A stretch of DNA of 60,744 nucleotides from Solirubrobacterales bacterium (lineage in GTDB: Bacteria > Actinomycetota > Thermoleophilia > Solirubrobacterales > 70-9): NCBI GenBank assembly GCA_025450195.1, contig JANWHW010000026.1, forward strand, positions 1 through 60,744, written 5' to 3'. Shown piece after piece: positions 16,413-24,309 of the stretch. Made by a program: the position numbers and the translations under genes. Each line of letters begins with the position of its first letter. Position 1 is the stretch's first letter. Below the pieces are notes generated by a model. It was not told where the DNA came from and made no database searches. It saw nothing but the letters and a program-made list of their open reading frames with translations.

Positions 16413-17606
16413 CTAGGCAGCCGGCTTGTAGACGGTGACCACGGCGGCTCCGCCGAGGCCGATGTTGTGCTGCAGGGCAATCTTTGCGCCGTCGACCTGT
16501 CGCTTGTCGGCTTCGCCGCGCAACTGCCAGGTTAGCTCCGAGCACTGCGCAAGGCCAGTCGCTCCAAGCGGGTGCCCCTTGGAGATCAACCCGCCGGACG
16601 GGTTGACGACGACCTTGCCTCCGTATGTGGTGGCTTCCGCATCGACCAGCTTGTGGCCCTCGCCCTCCTCAGCAAAGCCAAGGGCTTCGTAAGTAATGAG
16701 CTCGTTGGCGCTGAAGCAGTCGTGCAGCTCGCAGACGTCGATCTCCTCGGCAGCTACTCCTGCCTCCTGATAGGCCTCATCTGCCGCCTGCTTCGACATG
16801 TCGGCACCGACGATCTTCATGCAGTCGGTGTCCTCGGCGAACGTCGAGGAGAGGTCGGTGACCATGGCCTGCCCGGCGATCTCGATTGCCTGGTCCCAAA
16901 GGCCATGCTCGTCGACATAGCTCTCCGAGGCGACGATTGCGCAGGCCGAGCCGTCGGAGGTCGGCGAGCACTGCAGCTTGGTGAGCGGGTCGTGGATCAT
17001 CTTGGCGGCCTTGATGTCCTCGATCGTGTACTCGTCCTGGAACTGGGCGTAGGGGTTGTTGACCGAGTGCTTGTGGTTCTTCCAGCCGATCCAGGCGTAG
17101 TGATCGGGGTTCGAGCCGTACTTCTCCATGTGGTCGCGACCCGCGTTGCCGAACATCTGCGGCGCCGGCGGCGACTGCTCCGGATCGCGGATTTCGAACA
17201 TCCGCATCGCGTGCTTGTCGAGGGCGTTGGTGCGGTCGGTGTACTTGACGCCGAGCGAGCCCGGCTCCATCTTCTCGAAGCCAACCGCAAGCGCACAGTC
17301 GACGAGGCCACCCTTGACCGCCTGACGGGCAAGGAACAGGGCCGAGGACCCGGTTGAGCAGTTGTTGTTGACGTTGACAACGGGGATCCCGGTTAGGCCG
17401 AGTTGGTAAAGCGCCCGCTGGCCATAGGTCGAGTCGCCATAGCAGTAGCCCGCGTAGGCCTGCTCGACGTCCTCATATGGGATGCCGGCGTCAGCTAGTG
17501 CCTTCTCCCCTGCCTCTTTGGCCCAATCCGGGTAGTCGCCCTCCTTGGTGCCGGGCTTCTCGAACTTGGTCATCCCGACCCCGATAACGAACGTACGGTT
17601 GCTCAA
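16413..17606 (-). CDS. Thiolase-like acetyl-CoA acetyltransferase of the SCP-x/lipid-transfer type
   Basis: The 397-residue thiolase-fold protein has the nucleophile Cys in [13 protein letters not shown], the conserved [12 protein letters not shown] region, and [11 protein letters not shown] with the catalytic His. The C-terminal motif reads QHNIGLGG rather than the CxGGG of standard thiolases, which places it with SCP-x/lipid-transfer type thiolases that cleave branched or steroid side-chain 3-ketoacyl-CoAs. It is probably co-transcribed with the SDR. GGAGCAG upstream serves as ribosome site. Confidence 0.88.
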   Translation of the reverse strand: MSNRTFVIGVGMTKFEKPGTKEGDYPDWAKEAGEKALADAGIPYEDVEQAYAGYCYGDSTYGQRALYQLGLTGIPVVNVNNNCSTGSSALFLARQAVKGGLVDCALAVGFEKMEPGSLGVKYTDRTNALDKHAMRMFEIRDPEQSPPAPQMFGNAGRDHMEKYGSNPDHYAWIGWKNHKHSVNNPYAQFQDEYTIEDIKAAKMIHDPLTKLQCSPTSDGSACAIVASESYVDEHGLWDQAIEIAGQAMVTDLSSTFAEDTDCMKIVGADMSKQAADEAYQEAGVAAEEIDVCELHDCFSANELITYEALGFAEEGEGHKLVDAEATTYGGKVVVNPSGGLISKGHPLGATGLAQCSELTWQLRGEADKRQVDGAKIALQHNIGLGGAAVVTVYKPAA

Positions 17607-17766
17607 AGTCTGCTCCTGTGGTCTCCCGCCGCGCGGCGGTTTGGCTGGCTAGCCAGGAAATCTACCGGGCTGGGGCTCGATGTGGCTCGACCGACCTCTT
17701 CTTTCCACGCTTTGGGCTGGTTCAGAAAAGGAAGGCGTGGCGTTGAGCAGCCGCGCTGTCGAGCGC

Positions 17767-18450
17767 TCAGCCGACGTGGCCGCCGGGCATCCGGTCGTCA
17801 TGGCCACTGCAGTCCTCGGGCTGCCAGCCGGGCACCGTGTTGCCCTCCGGCGGAATCGGATGCTCCTTCAGGATGCGGGCCAGGTGGGTGACGTTGTGTG
17901 CCATCCAGCTCGCGGTCTTCTGCGTGTAGGGGTGGTCCTTGCCGCCCGCCTCTATGAACGAGGGCCCCGGCCCGGCGTCGCCGACCCAGTAGGTGTCGGC
18001 ATTGGGCGGTATGGCACAGCCCAGGTGGCTGAGGTTGAAGAGCGTCGTCTCCGCGCAGGCGTGGGCGCCGTCCTCATTGCCGGTTACGACCACTCCGCCG
18101 ACCGTGTTGTAGAGCGGGTACTGACCGACGTCGTTGGTCGTGTTATAGGTGCCGTCGAGCCGCTCGATCACCATCTGGCTGACGCTGTTGCGGACACCGA
18201 ACCAGATCGACATGCCGATGATCAGGATGTCGGCGGCGAGCACCTTCTCGAGGATCTGGGGCCATTCGTCCCCCTCCCCCATGTCGGAGACGACTCCGAA
18301 GGGGATGTTGTAGTCGACCGGCCGCAGGGTCTCATGTTTGACGCCGAGCTCGTCGAAATGGCCAGTGACGATGTCGATCAGGCCCTGTGTGTTCGAAGGC
18401 TCCGGTGACTTCTTGAGGGTGCAGTTGAGGACCAGCGCGGTTAGTTCCAT
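17767..18450 (-). CDS. Flavodoxin-fold NAD(P)H-dependent oxidoreductase
   Basis: The 227-residue protein has a flavodoxin-like start (ALVLNCTLKKSPEPSNT) for FMN phosphate binding, a second block (DILIIGMSIWFGVRNSVSQ) typical of NADPH-dependent FMN reductases, and VVVTGNEDGAHAC. It probably binds FMN and reduces quinones or flavins. The substrate is unknown. The 160 bases between it and the thiolase gene hold only small palindromes (such as CCGCCGCGCGGCGG). It is divergent from ccdA. Confidence 0.85.
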   Translation of the reverse strand: MELTALVLNCTLKKSPEPSNTQGLIDIVTGHFDELGVKHETLRPVDYNIPFGVVSDMGEGDEWPQILEKVLAADILIIGMSIWFGVRNSVSQMVIERLDGTYNTTNDVGQYPLYNTVGGVVVTGNEDGAHACAETTLFNLSHLGCAIPPNADTYWVGDAGPGPSFIEAGGKDHPYTQKTASWMAHNVTHLARILKEHPIPPEGNTVPGWQPEDCSGHDDRMPGGHVG

Positions 18451-18456
18451 GCGGGC

Positions 18457-18462
18457 AGTCTA
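18457..18462 (-). promoter_or_regulatory. Candidate -10 hexamer (TAGACT) of the flavodoxin-fold gene
   Basis: TAGACT on the minus strand ends 6 bases before the ATG at 18450. It lies back to back with the ccdA box. Confidence 0.4.
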
Positions 18463-18464
18463 AG

Positions 18465-18470
18465 TACGCT
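18465..18470 (+). promoter_or_regulatory. Candidate -10 hexamer (TACGCT) of ccdA
   Basis: TACGCT ends 7 bases before the ATG at 18478. The two start codons of this divergent pair are only 27 bases apart, so both transcripts must have almost no leader. Confidence 0.45.
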
Positions 18471-18477
18471 GAGGATC

Positions 18478-19236
18478 ATGGTCCTAGCGGAGCTCAGCAC
18501 CAACCCGGCCGAAGGGATCGGGGTCTTCACCGCGCTTGCCGCGGGCGTCGTCTCCTTTCTCTCCCCATGCGTGCTGCCGCTGGTTCCCGGCTATCTCTCG
18601 GCAGTGAGCGGGGTCTCCCCCGCTGACCTGGAGACGGCAGGGTGGCGGCGCGTTCTGGGGCCCAGCCTTCTCTTTGTCGCGAGCTTCTCGGCGATCTTCA
18701 TCCTCCTCGGCCTGACTGCCACAGGCCTCGGCTCCTTTCTCAGCGAGAACGAGGAGCTGCTGACAAAGATTTCCGCGGCGCTGATCATCGCAATGGGCGC
18801 CCTCTTCGTCGCGGCCCTCTTCGTCCCTCGCCTCAACGGTGAGTGGCACATGGACTCACTGCTCGAGAGAGCGGGCAAGGGAGGGCCGATCGTCGCAGGG
18901 GCCGCTTTCGCAATTGCCTGGACTCCCTGCATCGGTCCAACCCTCGGCGCCATCCTCGCCGCCGCCGCCCTCTCAGACTCGGCGGCCCGTGGCGCCTTCC
19001 TTCTCGCCGTCTACTCGGCGGGGTTGGCAATCCCGTGTCTGCTGACGGCGATCGCCTTCTCCCGAATGACGACGGCCTTCGCTGTCATCAAGCGCCACTA
19101 CCAGGCGATCGTCGCCACCGGCGGCGCGATCCTGATCGCGATGGGCATCTTGATCTGGACCGGCGAGCTGACCCAGCTCAACTCCGAGGCCCAGCGCTGG
19201 CTCTCCGAACTCGGTCTGGAATTCTGGAACATCTGA
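18478..19236 (+). CDS. ccdA: CcdA/DsbD-type thiol electron carrier membrane protein
   Basis: CcdA carries reducing power from thioredoxin across the membrane for cytochrome c maturation or other exported thiols. The 252-residue protein has six predicted membrane segments and the two conserved Cys-Pro sites, FLSPCVLPLVPGY and WTPCIGPTLGAI. No Ccs or cytochrome gene is beside it. Its opposite role to the VKOR/DsbA pair a few kilobases away is worth noting. Confidence 0.92.
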   Translation: MVLAELSTNPAEGIGVFTALAAGVVSFLSPCVLPLVPGYLSAVSGVSPADLETAGWRRVLGPSLLFVASFSAIFILLGLTATGLGSFLSENEELLTKISAALIIAMGALFVAALFVPRLNGEWHMDSLLERAGKGGPIVAGAAFAIAWTPCIGPTLGAILAAAALSDSAARGAFLLAVYSAGLAIPCLLTAIAFSRMTTAFAVIKRHYQAIVATGGAILIAMGILIWTGELTQLNSEAQRWLSELGLEFWNI

Positions 19237-19241
19237 CCACC

Positions 19242-19260
19242 GGGTCTGTAGCGCAGACCC
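19242..19260 (+). terminator. Hairpin just after ccdA
   Basis: GGGTCTG (19242-19248) pairs with CAGACCC (19254-19260) over TAGCG, 5 bases after the ccdA stop. Confidence 0.5.
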
Positions 19261-19280
19261 GCATGCCACGACCCGCTTCA

Positions 19281-19327
19281 ACGAATCTGCTTTTACCCCC
19301 GCTATGCGGGGGCTAGAACAGATTCGT
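19281..19327. terminator. Long bidirectional hairpin between ccdA and a convergent gene
   Basis: ACGAATCTG (19281-19289) pairs with CAGATTCGT (19319-19327). Inside, CCCCCGC (19296-19302) pairs with GCGGGGG (19306-19312). The AT-rich bases between the two stems also nearly pair. The near-symmetric 47-bp structure lies between convergent genes and should stop transcription both ways. Confidence 0.65.
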
Positions 19328-19375
19328 CGGCCGGCACCGCATGGAAGCCAGGCGCATCAGGTGCCGGAGCGATGA

Positions 19376-19654
19376 TCAGCCGTTTGGCGGCGCGACGGTC
19401 TGCAGCTCGCGGCCGACCGCCTCGACCTCTTCGAGCCCGTCACCGCCCATTTCCCGGGAGCAGACGATTCGGAAGCGGCCGGTCCCGATCTCGGGGTCCG
19501 GCGTCACGGGCAGGCCTCGGATCTCGTCCCATCCCAGCCGTTCGACCTCAAACGGGTTCATCCGCACCTCGGCCGCGGGATACGGGCAGTTCTGGTTGTG
19601 CTGATCGATCGCCTTCGCGATCGCCTCGAGGTTTTTCGCCTCAGGAGATGCCAC
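19376..19654 (-). CDS. Hypothetical 92-residue protein
   Basis: No family is recognised. The protein starts from a GTG (19654) with a TAGACT box 6 bases upstream. It has an alpha-helical N-terminus (AKNLEAIAKAIDQHNQ), a CPYPAAEVRMNP segment and a beta-like middle (GRFRIVCSREMGG). It is soluble, with no signal peptide. It is flanked by terminator hairpins and lies between ccdA and an NTF2-like gene. Codon use matches the neighbours, so it is probably real. Confidence 0.6.
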   Translation of the reverse strand: MASPEAKNLEAIAKAIDQHNQNCPYPAAEVRMNPFEVERLGWDEIRGLPVTPDPEIGTGRFRIVCSREMGGDGLEEVEAVGRELQTVAPPNG

Positions 19655-19660
19655 ATAGAC

Positions 19661-19666
19661 AGTCTA
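19661..19666 (-). promoter_or_regulatory. Candidate -10 hexamer (TAGACT) of the 92-residue protein gene
   Basis: TAGACT on the minus strand ends 6 bases before the GTG at 19654. Confidence 0.35.
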
Positions 19667-19759
19667 GGCTCGATGTCCGTTAGTTGACCACCTTCTTTGC
19701 TTGGATCCCTGCGGCGAGCATTACCTTGGCGGCAAGCCGAGCCAGCGAGTGGAGGTGGC

Positions 19760-20212
19760 ATGTACGGCCTGATTGTGCGAAAAAGAGTCGAGGCGGTATT
19801 CGAGAGCCTCAGCCACGGCGACTGGGACTCGATCGCGGCAGGGTTGGCGGAGGACGTTCATCACATCTTCCCCGGGGACCATCCGCTCGGCGGAGAGCGC
19901 CACACCCGGGCGGGGGTGCTTCGCTGGTTCGAACGACTCGGGCGCCTCTATCCAGGGCATGACTTCGAGGTTCACAGGATCATGTCCGGCGGCTGGCCGT
20001 GGGACATTTGGATCGTCGCCCAGTGGACTGCCCACCTGCGACCACAGCTGGGAGAGCCGTACGCCAACGACGGAACGCATTGGATCCGGGTGCGACGGGG
20101 GCGCGTCGTCTATTTCCACGCTTACCTGGACACGCAGCTCATAGCCACTGCCTGCCAGCAGATGGCGGAGGCGGGGGTTGCAGAAGCCGCTGCTTCGCCG
20201 ATAGTCGATTGA
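19760..20212 (+). CDS. SnoaL/NTF2-like fold protein
   Basis: The 150-residue protein starts at ATG 19760, preceded by TGGAGGTGGC as ribosome site. It has the SnoaL-like layout: an N-terminal helix (VRKRVEAVFESLSHGDWDSIAAGLAED), then HHIFPGDHPLGGERHTRAG, ERLGRLYPGHDFEVHRI and HAYLDTQLI. Such proteins are small-molecule isomerases, cyclases or binding proteins. No substrate can be inferred. It is a single gene between two minus-strand genes. Confidence 0.75.
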   Translation: MYGLIVRKRVEAVFESLSHGDWDSIAAGLAEDVHHIFPGDHPLGGERHTRAGVLRWFERLGRLYPGHDFEVHRIMSGGWPWDIWIVAQWTAHLRPQLGEPYANDGTHWIRVRRGRVVYFHAYLDTQLIATACQQMAEAGVAEAAASPIVD

Positions 20213-20213
20213 G

Positions 20214-20238
20214 CCAACCAGCCGAAGCGACTGGCTAG
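20214..20238. terminator. Weak hairpin between convergent genes
   Basis: AGCCA and TGGCT flank a second possible pairing (CCAG/CTGG) in the 31-base gap between the SnoaL-like and cupin genes. The structure is imperfect. Confidence 0.25.
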
Positions 20239-20243
20239 GGCCG

Positions 20244-20660
20244 CTACAGCGAGCCGCCCGAATCGTAGGCTTGGCCCGGGGTGGCGCCGAGGGCCAAGAG
20301 GCGAAGGCCCTCGGGGCCGGGAGTGATCTTTCGCTTCACCGACGGCCCGACGCGGGCGATGTGGCTCTGGTCGATTGTGTATTGCTCGCCGTCGGCTTCG
20401 AGAGTGCCGGAGCCGCTCAGGGCGACGTAGACCTCCTCCTGTCCGAGCTGCTGCGGCCGTTTGGCGAACATCTGACCGCCGATCCCATCGCCGGAGTGGT
20501 CGTGCTCGGGGTATTCGTCGGCTCCGGGCGCCAAGTCGATGATCGAGATCCCGAGCGAACTGACGCCGAGGCTCGATGCCGCTTTGTGGAACTTGATGCC
20601 CTCGAAGAAGCCATCGATGGCCTCCATCTCATCGATCTTCGCGTGGGTGACGTCGGCCAT
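20244..20660 (-). CDS. Cupin-domain protein
   Basis: The 138-residue single-domain cupin has the first cupin motif as EYPEHDHSGDGIGGQMF with two His, and then GQEEVYVALSGSGTLEADGE. The second motif around SHIARVGPSVKRKI is degenerate, lacking a clear metal His. Roles range from metal-dependent enzymes to ligand sensors; none can be chosen. It is divergent from dinB, with TAGGAT 6 bases before its ATG. Confidence 0.8.
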   Translation of the reverse strand: MADVTHAKIDEMEAIDGFFEGIKFHKAASSLGVSSLGISIIDLAPGADEYPEHDHSGDGIGGQMFAKRPQQLGQEEVYVALSGSGTLEADGEQYTIDQSHIARVGPSVKRKITPGPEGLRLLALGATPGQAYDSGGSL

Positions 20661-20666
20661 GCCTCG

Positions 20667-20672
20667 ATCCTA
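20667..20672 (-). promoter_or_regulatory. Candidate -10 hexamer (TAGGAT) of the cupin gene
   Basis: TAGGAT on the minus strand ends 6 bases before the ATG at 20660. Confidence 0.35.
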
Positions 20673-20786
20673 CCCGCGACGCCCCAGTCCGAATCGCCAC
20701 TTCGGGGTAAGCATCGCTTCGCGGTGCCGAAGAGAGTGGGCCGATGGCCCTCTCCAGTCCCAGGAGGATCCGTCCCTCCCCCTTCC

Positions 20787-20792
20787 TACCAT
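20787..20792 (+). promoter_or_regulatory. Candidate -10 hexamer (TACCAT) of dinB
   Basis: TACCAT ends 6 bases before the GTG at 20799, consistent with a leaderless message. I find no actinobacterial LexA box (GAAC-N4-GTTC) in the 138-base gap, so SOS control is not evident. A GAGAGTGGGCC/GGCCCTCTC hairpin lies upstream at 20732-20754. Confidence 0.35.
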
Positions 20793-20798
20793 CGGTAT

Positions 20799-21884
20799 GT
20801 GGCCGATCGACGCACCATCGCCCATCTCGACATGGATGCGTTCTATGCGTCGGTCGAGCTGCGGCGACGTCCGGAGTTGAAGGGAAAGCCGGTGGTGGTC
20901 TGCGGGTCGGGGCCGCGGGCTGTGGTGACGACCGCCAGCTATGAGGCGCGGAAGCTGGCCGGGATTCACTCGGCGATGCCAGCCGCGATTGCAAGGCGCC
21001 GACTCCCTGACGCGATCTACGTCCAGCCCGACTTCGCGGCCTACCGCGAGGCCTCACACCAGGTGATGTCGATCCTTCGGCGCAACGCGGAAACGGTCGA
21101 GGTCGTAGGCCTCGACGAGGCCTACATCGACCTCACCGAGCTCTTCTCGCCGAAATCGACGATGCGGCGAATAGCCACCGAGATCCGCCAGGAGTGCGGG
21201 CTCACCTGCTCGATCGGCATTTCGGAGAACCGCCTTTTGGCCAAGATCACCAGCGAGCTGGGAAAGCCGGCTGGGCTGGTCGTGCTTTCGCGTCAGGAAG
21301 CGCTGGAGCGGTTTGCGAGCCACCCCCCGGGCCTCGTGCCCGGCATCGGCCCAAAGACCACGATCAAGCTGCAGCAGATGGGGATCGGCAGCCTTGCCGA
21401 GCTGCGTGCCCATAGCCCGACAGCCCTGGAGCAGGCCTTCGGTCCCCGCATGGGCGGTTGGCTTCGTGCCCGGGCCAGCTTCGAAGACGACACCCCTATT
21501 ACGGTGGTCAGAGAGACCAAGTCTCAGTCTGCCGAGACGACCTTCGACGTGGACATCTCCGACCATGCGGTGCTTGCGTCGCACCTGGCCTCGCTGTCGG
21601 AGGAGCTCTGCCGGCGCCTGCGGGCCCGAGGCTTGGAAGGGCGGACGATCGGGATCAAGGTCCGGCTCGACGATTGGACCAACATCACCCGCTCCCACAC
21701 GATCGAGCGCCCGACCAACGACTCCACCGTGATCTCTTCCGCGGCGCTGGAGATGCTCCGGGCCTATGCCCCACCTCGCCCCGTCCGCCTGCTCGGCGTG
21801 CGCGTGGCGTCCTTCGTGGGTGAGGCTACGCCCGAGCCATCCCTGCAGGAAGAGGGGCAGCTCGAGCTCGGCCTGTCGGCTTGA
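20799..21884 (+). CDS. dinB: DNA polymerase IV (Y family)
   Basis: Pol IV is a translesion polymerase. The 361-residue protein has the catalytic HLDMDAFYASVE near the N-terminus, VGLDEAYIDLT with the metal-binding Asp-Glu, the thumb helix-hairpin-helix (LVPGIGPKTTIKL), and the little-finger domain to residue 340. The C-terminal EEGQLELGLSA resembles a beta-clamp binding motif. The same frame is open for 500 bases upstream through the antisense cupin gene. The start at GTG 20799 gives the family-typical N-terminus. Confidence 0.94.
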   Translation: MADRRTIAHLDMDAFYASVELRRRPELKGKPVVVCGSGPRAVVTTASYEARKLAGIHSAMPAAIARRRLPDAIYVQPDFAAYREASHQVMSILRRNAETVEVVGLDEAYIDLTELFSPKSTMRRIATEIRQECGLTCSIGISENRLLAKITSELGKPAGLVVLSRQEALERFASHPPGLVPGIGPKTTIKLQQMGIGSLAELRAHSPTALEQAFGPRMGGWLRARASFEDDTPITVVRETKSQSAETTFDVDISDHAVLASHLASLSEELCRRLRARGLEGRTIGIKVRLDDWTNITRSHTIERPTNDSTVISSAALEMLRAYAPPRPVRLLGVRVASFVGEATPEPSLQEEGQLELGLSA

Positions 21885-22529
21885 CTACCGGCTCGAGAGC
21901 AGGACGCCCAGGTCGGGGAAGCCCAGCCGCGCCTTGGTGGCCTCGGTGAGGTCGAAATCACGGCCGGCCGCGTAGGGACCGCGGTCGATGACCGGCACCG
22001 AGATCGTCCGCCCCCGGTAGCGAAGCCTTACCCGCGATCCACACGGCAATGTGCGATGTGCGACGCCAAGGGTGTCTGGTTGCAGCGTGCCTCCGCAGGC
22101 GAGTGCGCCGCCGTAGAGCCCGGGCCCGTAGTACGACGCGGCTGCGGGTCGATACGCAGTAATCCGCCGGGCCGGGCTAGCTGAGCCCTTGACCCGCCGG
22201 TCATGGATGCTGTAGGCACGGACGCTGTAAACCCCACTGCGGGTTGGCTTCCAGCGAACCTCGAAGGCACCGCCTGACCTGCTGGTGAGGCCGACCACCA
22301 GCCCATTCGGGCCGCGCACCACGATCTTCACTCGGCGCGAGCCCCCAGGGCGAACTCGCCCTCGGAGCCGCACTATGTCGCTGTACAGCACGTTGTGTGA
22401 GGAGAGATGAAGGGATACGTGGGAATCGGACCTATCGGGCCGCTGCTTGTGGGCCGGCTTCGCCGGGGCTGCATCGGGTAGGACAGCCAGGGCAACGACG
22501 ACCATTGCTGCAGGCAGGAGGTATCGCAC
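21885..22529 (-). CDS. Secreted RlpA-like double-psi beta-barrel protein
   Basis: The 214-residue protein has a signal peptide at GTG 22529 (VRYLLPAAMVVVALAVL, cleavage near APAKP), an Ig-like beta region (about 45-115), and a C-terminal RlpA/DPBB domain (ASYYGPGLYGG ... VIDRGPYAAGRDFDLTEATKARLGF). The Asp in VIDRGPY is the residue conserved in DPBB glycan hydrolases and RlpA. It probably binds or trims peptidoglycan. A c-di-AMP riboswitch upstream controls it. A longer frame (to 22646) runs into the riboswitch and is rejected. Its stop abuts the dinB stop. Confidence 0.88.
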   Translation of the reverse strand: MRYLLPAAMVVVALAVLPDAAPAKPAHKQRPDRSDSHVSLHLSSHNVLYSDIVRLRGRVRPGGSRRVKIVVRGPNGLVVGLTSRSGGAFEVRWKPTRSGVYSVRAYSIHDRRVKGSASPARRITAYRPAAASYYGPGLYGGALACGGTLQPDTLGVAHRTLPCGSRVRLRYRGRTISVPVIDRGPYAAGRDFDLTEATKARLGFPDLGVLLSSR

Positions 22530-22537
22530 GGTTCGAG

Positions 22538-22720
22538 GCTCGCTTTCTCGACCGCCTACGGGGTTAGCTGACGGGCTCGCGGTGCCGGCTCGGTGCCGGT
22601 GTCGCTGCGGACGGCTCGCGTCCGATTCGCCCCCGCCACGACGCAACCCGCCATGGCCTTGGGTCCCCCGCTCCCCCTGCCCGGAGGCAAAGGGACTCGG
22701 CGATAGGTTCGTTCGCTTGG
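22538..22720 (-). promoter_or_regulatory. Cyclic di-AMP riboswitch (ydaO/yuaA type)
   Basis: Read on the minus strand, the region has the conserved blocks in order: ATCGCCGAGTCCC, GGGGGACCCAAGG, GCGAATCGGA, and the diagnostic GAGCCCGTCAGCTAACCCC followed by GTAGGCGGTCGAGAAAG. This matches the ydaO consensus, including the long variable arm between the blocks (CGCAGCGACACCGGCACCGAGC). In actinobacteria these switches turn off cell wall hydrolase genes when c-di-AMP is high. Here it precedes the RlpA-like gene directly. Ends are approximate. Confidence 0.92.
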
Positions 22721-22863
22721 AGCGGCCACGTTAGGGACGCCCCGGCGGCATGAACGTGAGGGCCATCACACTGCAAGAGGCGCTTCAAGCCCGTAAAAAA
22801 CGCTCTGGAAAGCCAAATCCACGGCTGGCTCGCACTCAGCTGAGCGTATGCAAAGATGAAGCT

Positions 22864-24309
22864 GTGAGTGGTGATCGGCTGACTGGGCTCGACTCCTCGT
22901 TTCTCCACATGGAGCGAGCCGGGGCGCACATGCATGTGGCCTCGACGATCATCTTCGAGGGCTCCGCGCCGAGCCACAAGGAGTTCCGCGACCAGATCGA
23001 GTCGCGGCTGCACCTGGTCCCCCGTTTTCGCCAGAAGCTGCGGTTCGTGCCGTTCAGCCAAGGGCGGCCCGTCTGGGTGGACGATCCCCACCTCAACCTC
23101 GACTACCACGTCCGGCAGACCGCCCTGCCCGCTCCTGGGTCAGAGGAGCAGCTGCGCAACCTCGCATCGCGAATCTTCTCCCAACAGCTCGACCGCAGCA
23201 AGCCGCTCTGGGAGCTCTGGCTCGTCGAGGGGCTGGACGGAGACCGCTTCGCGATCGTCGGCAAGAGCCATCACGCCCTGGTCGATGGCGTCTCCGGCGT
23301 CGATATAACGACTGTTCTCTTCGATCTCGCCGAGGATCCCCCCTCGCCGGCTGTGCGCCCGCCGAAGTGGGCGCCCCGACCTGAGCCGACCAACCTCGAC
23401 CTCCTCCGCGACGCACTGCAAGAGCGGACGACCAGCCCGAGGGAGATCGCCCGCGGAGTACGAGCCGTGCTGCGCGGCCCGCGCCAGGTCCTGCGCGGGC
23501 TCGGCGCCACCGGGAGGCTGCTCGAGGCAGGAATGGCGGCACCGAGCACGCCCTTCAACGTCGAGATCGGCCCACACCGACGCCTTGCATTTGTGCAGGC
23601 CGACCTCGACGACCTGAAGCGAGTCAAGAACAAGCACGGCGGCACCGTCAACGATGTCGTCCTCTCAACGGTCACCGGAGCGCTCGGCAACTACCTTCGC
23701 GCCCGCGGCCACGACACCGAGGGCCTTGAAATGCGAGCGATGGTCCCGGTCAGCGTTCGCGCCGATGAGGAGCATGGTGCACTGGGCAACCGGATCTCGG
23801 CGATGATGGCGCCGCTGCCGGTCTGGTGCGAGGACCCGGTAGATCGCCTGCGCCTTGTCACCGAGACGATGGGCGACCTGAAGGGGTCGGGGCAGGCTGT
23901 CGGCGCTGAGATCCTCACCAAGCTCACCGATTTCGCTCCACCGACGATCGCTTCCCAGGCCGCACGGCTTCAGCCGGCCCAGCGCTTCTTCAACCTGGTC
24001 GTCACCAATGTTCCCGGGCCGCAGTTCCCTCTCTATCTCCTCGGTCGCAGGATGGAGGCGATCTTCCCGATGGTTCCTCTGGCGCGACGCCAGGCGCTCT
24101 GCGTGGGGATCATGTCCTACGACGGGCAGGTCGATTTCGGCCTTGTGGGGGACTACGACGCAATGGCCGACCTCGACAGCTTCGGCCTCGACCTCGAGCA
24201 GGCGCTGACCGAAGTGTGCGAGCTGGTCGGCGAGGGACAGCGGCGCAACGGCGGGGCTCAGCGCACGGCGCGGGCGCTGACCACAAACGGCACGGCGTCG
24301 CGCAGGTAG
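22864..24309 (+). CDS. Wax ester synthase/diacylglycerol acyltransferase (WS/DGAT)
   Basis: WS/DGAT enzymes make wax esters or triacylglycerol from acyl-CoA. The 481-residue protein starts at GTG 22864 with DRLTGLDSSFLHMERAGAHMHV, the family N-terminus. It has the catalytic HHALVDG (residues 136-142), and the C-terminal NVPGPQFPLYLLGRR and the MSYDGQVDFGLVGDYD region. It suggests storage lipid synthesis. The segment 22721-22863 upstream holds a divergent promoter region without a gene. The 3' end overlaps the convergent protease gene by 52 bases. Confidence 0.93.
   Translation: MSGDRLTGLDSSFLHMERAGAHMHVASTIIFEGSAPSHKEFRDQIESRLHLVPRFRQKLRFVPFSQGRPVWVDDPHLNLDYHVRQTALPAPGSEEQLRNLASRIFSQQLDRSKPLWELWLVEGLDGDRFAIVGKSHHALVDGVSGVDITTVLFDLAEDPPSPAVRPPKWAPRPEPTNLDLLRDALQERTTSPREIARGVRAVLRGPRQVLRGLGATGRLLEAGMAAPSTPFNVEIGPHRRLAFVQADLDDLKRVKNKHGGTVNDVVLSTVTGALGNYLRARGHDTEGLEMRAMVPVSVRADEEHGALGNRISAMMAPLPVWCEDPVDRLRLVTETMGDLKGSGQAVGAEILTKLTDFAPPTIASQAARLQPAQRFFNLVVTNVPGPQFPLYLLGRRMEAIFPMVPLARRQALCVGIMSYDGQVDFGLVGDYDAMADLDSFGLDLEQALTEVCELVGEGQRRNGGAQRTARALTTNGTASRR

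Noticed and set aside
20732-20754. Possible fluoride riboswitch (GGGCCGATGGCCCTCT resembles part of the motif)
   Set aside because: Only the 3' half resembles the consensus. The 5' GGCGATG...GCC part is missing, and dinB is not a fluoride gene. It is a simple hairpin.
20271-20798. N-terminal extension of the dinB frame
   Set aside because: It is antisense to the cupin gene and passes through non-coding sequence. Pol IV begins normally at GTG 20799.
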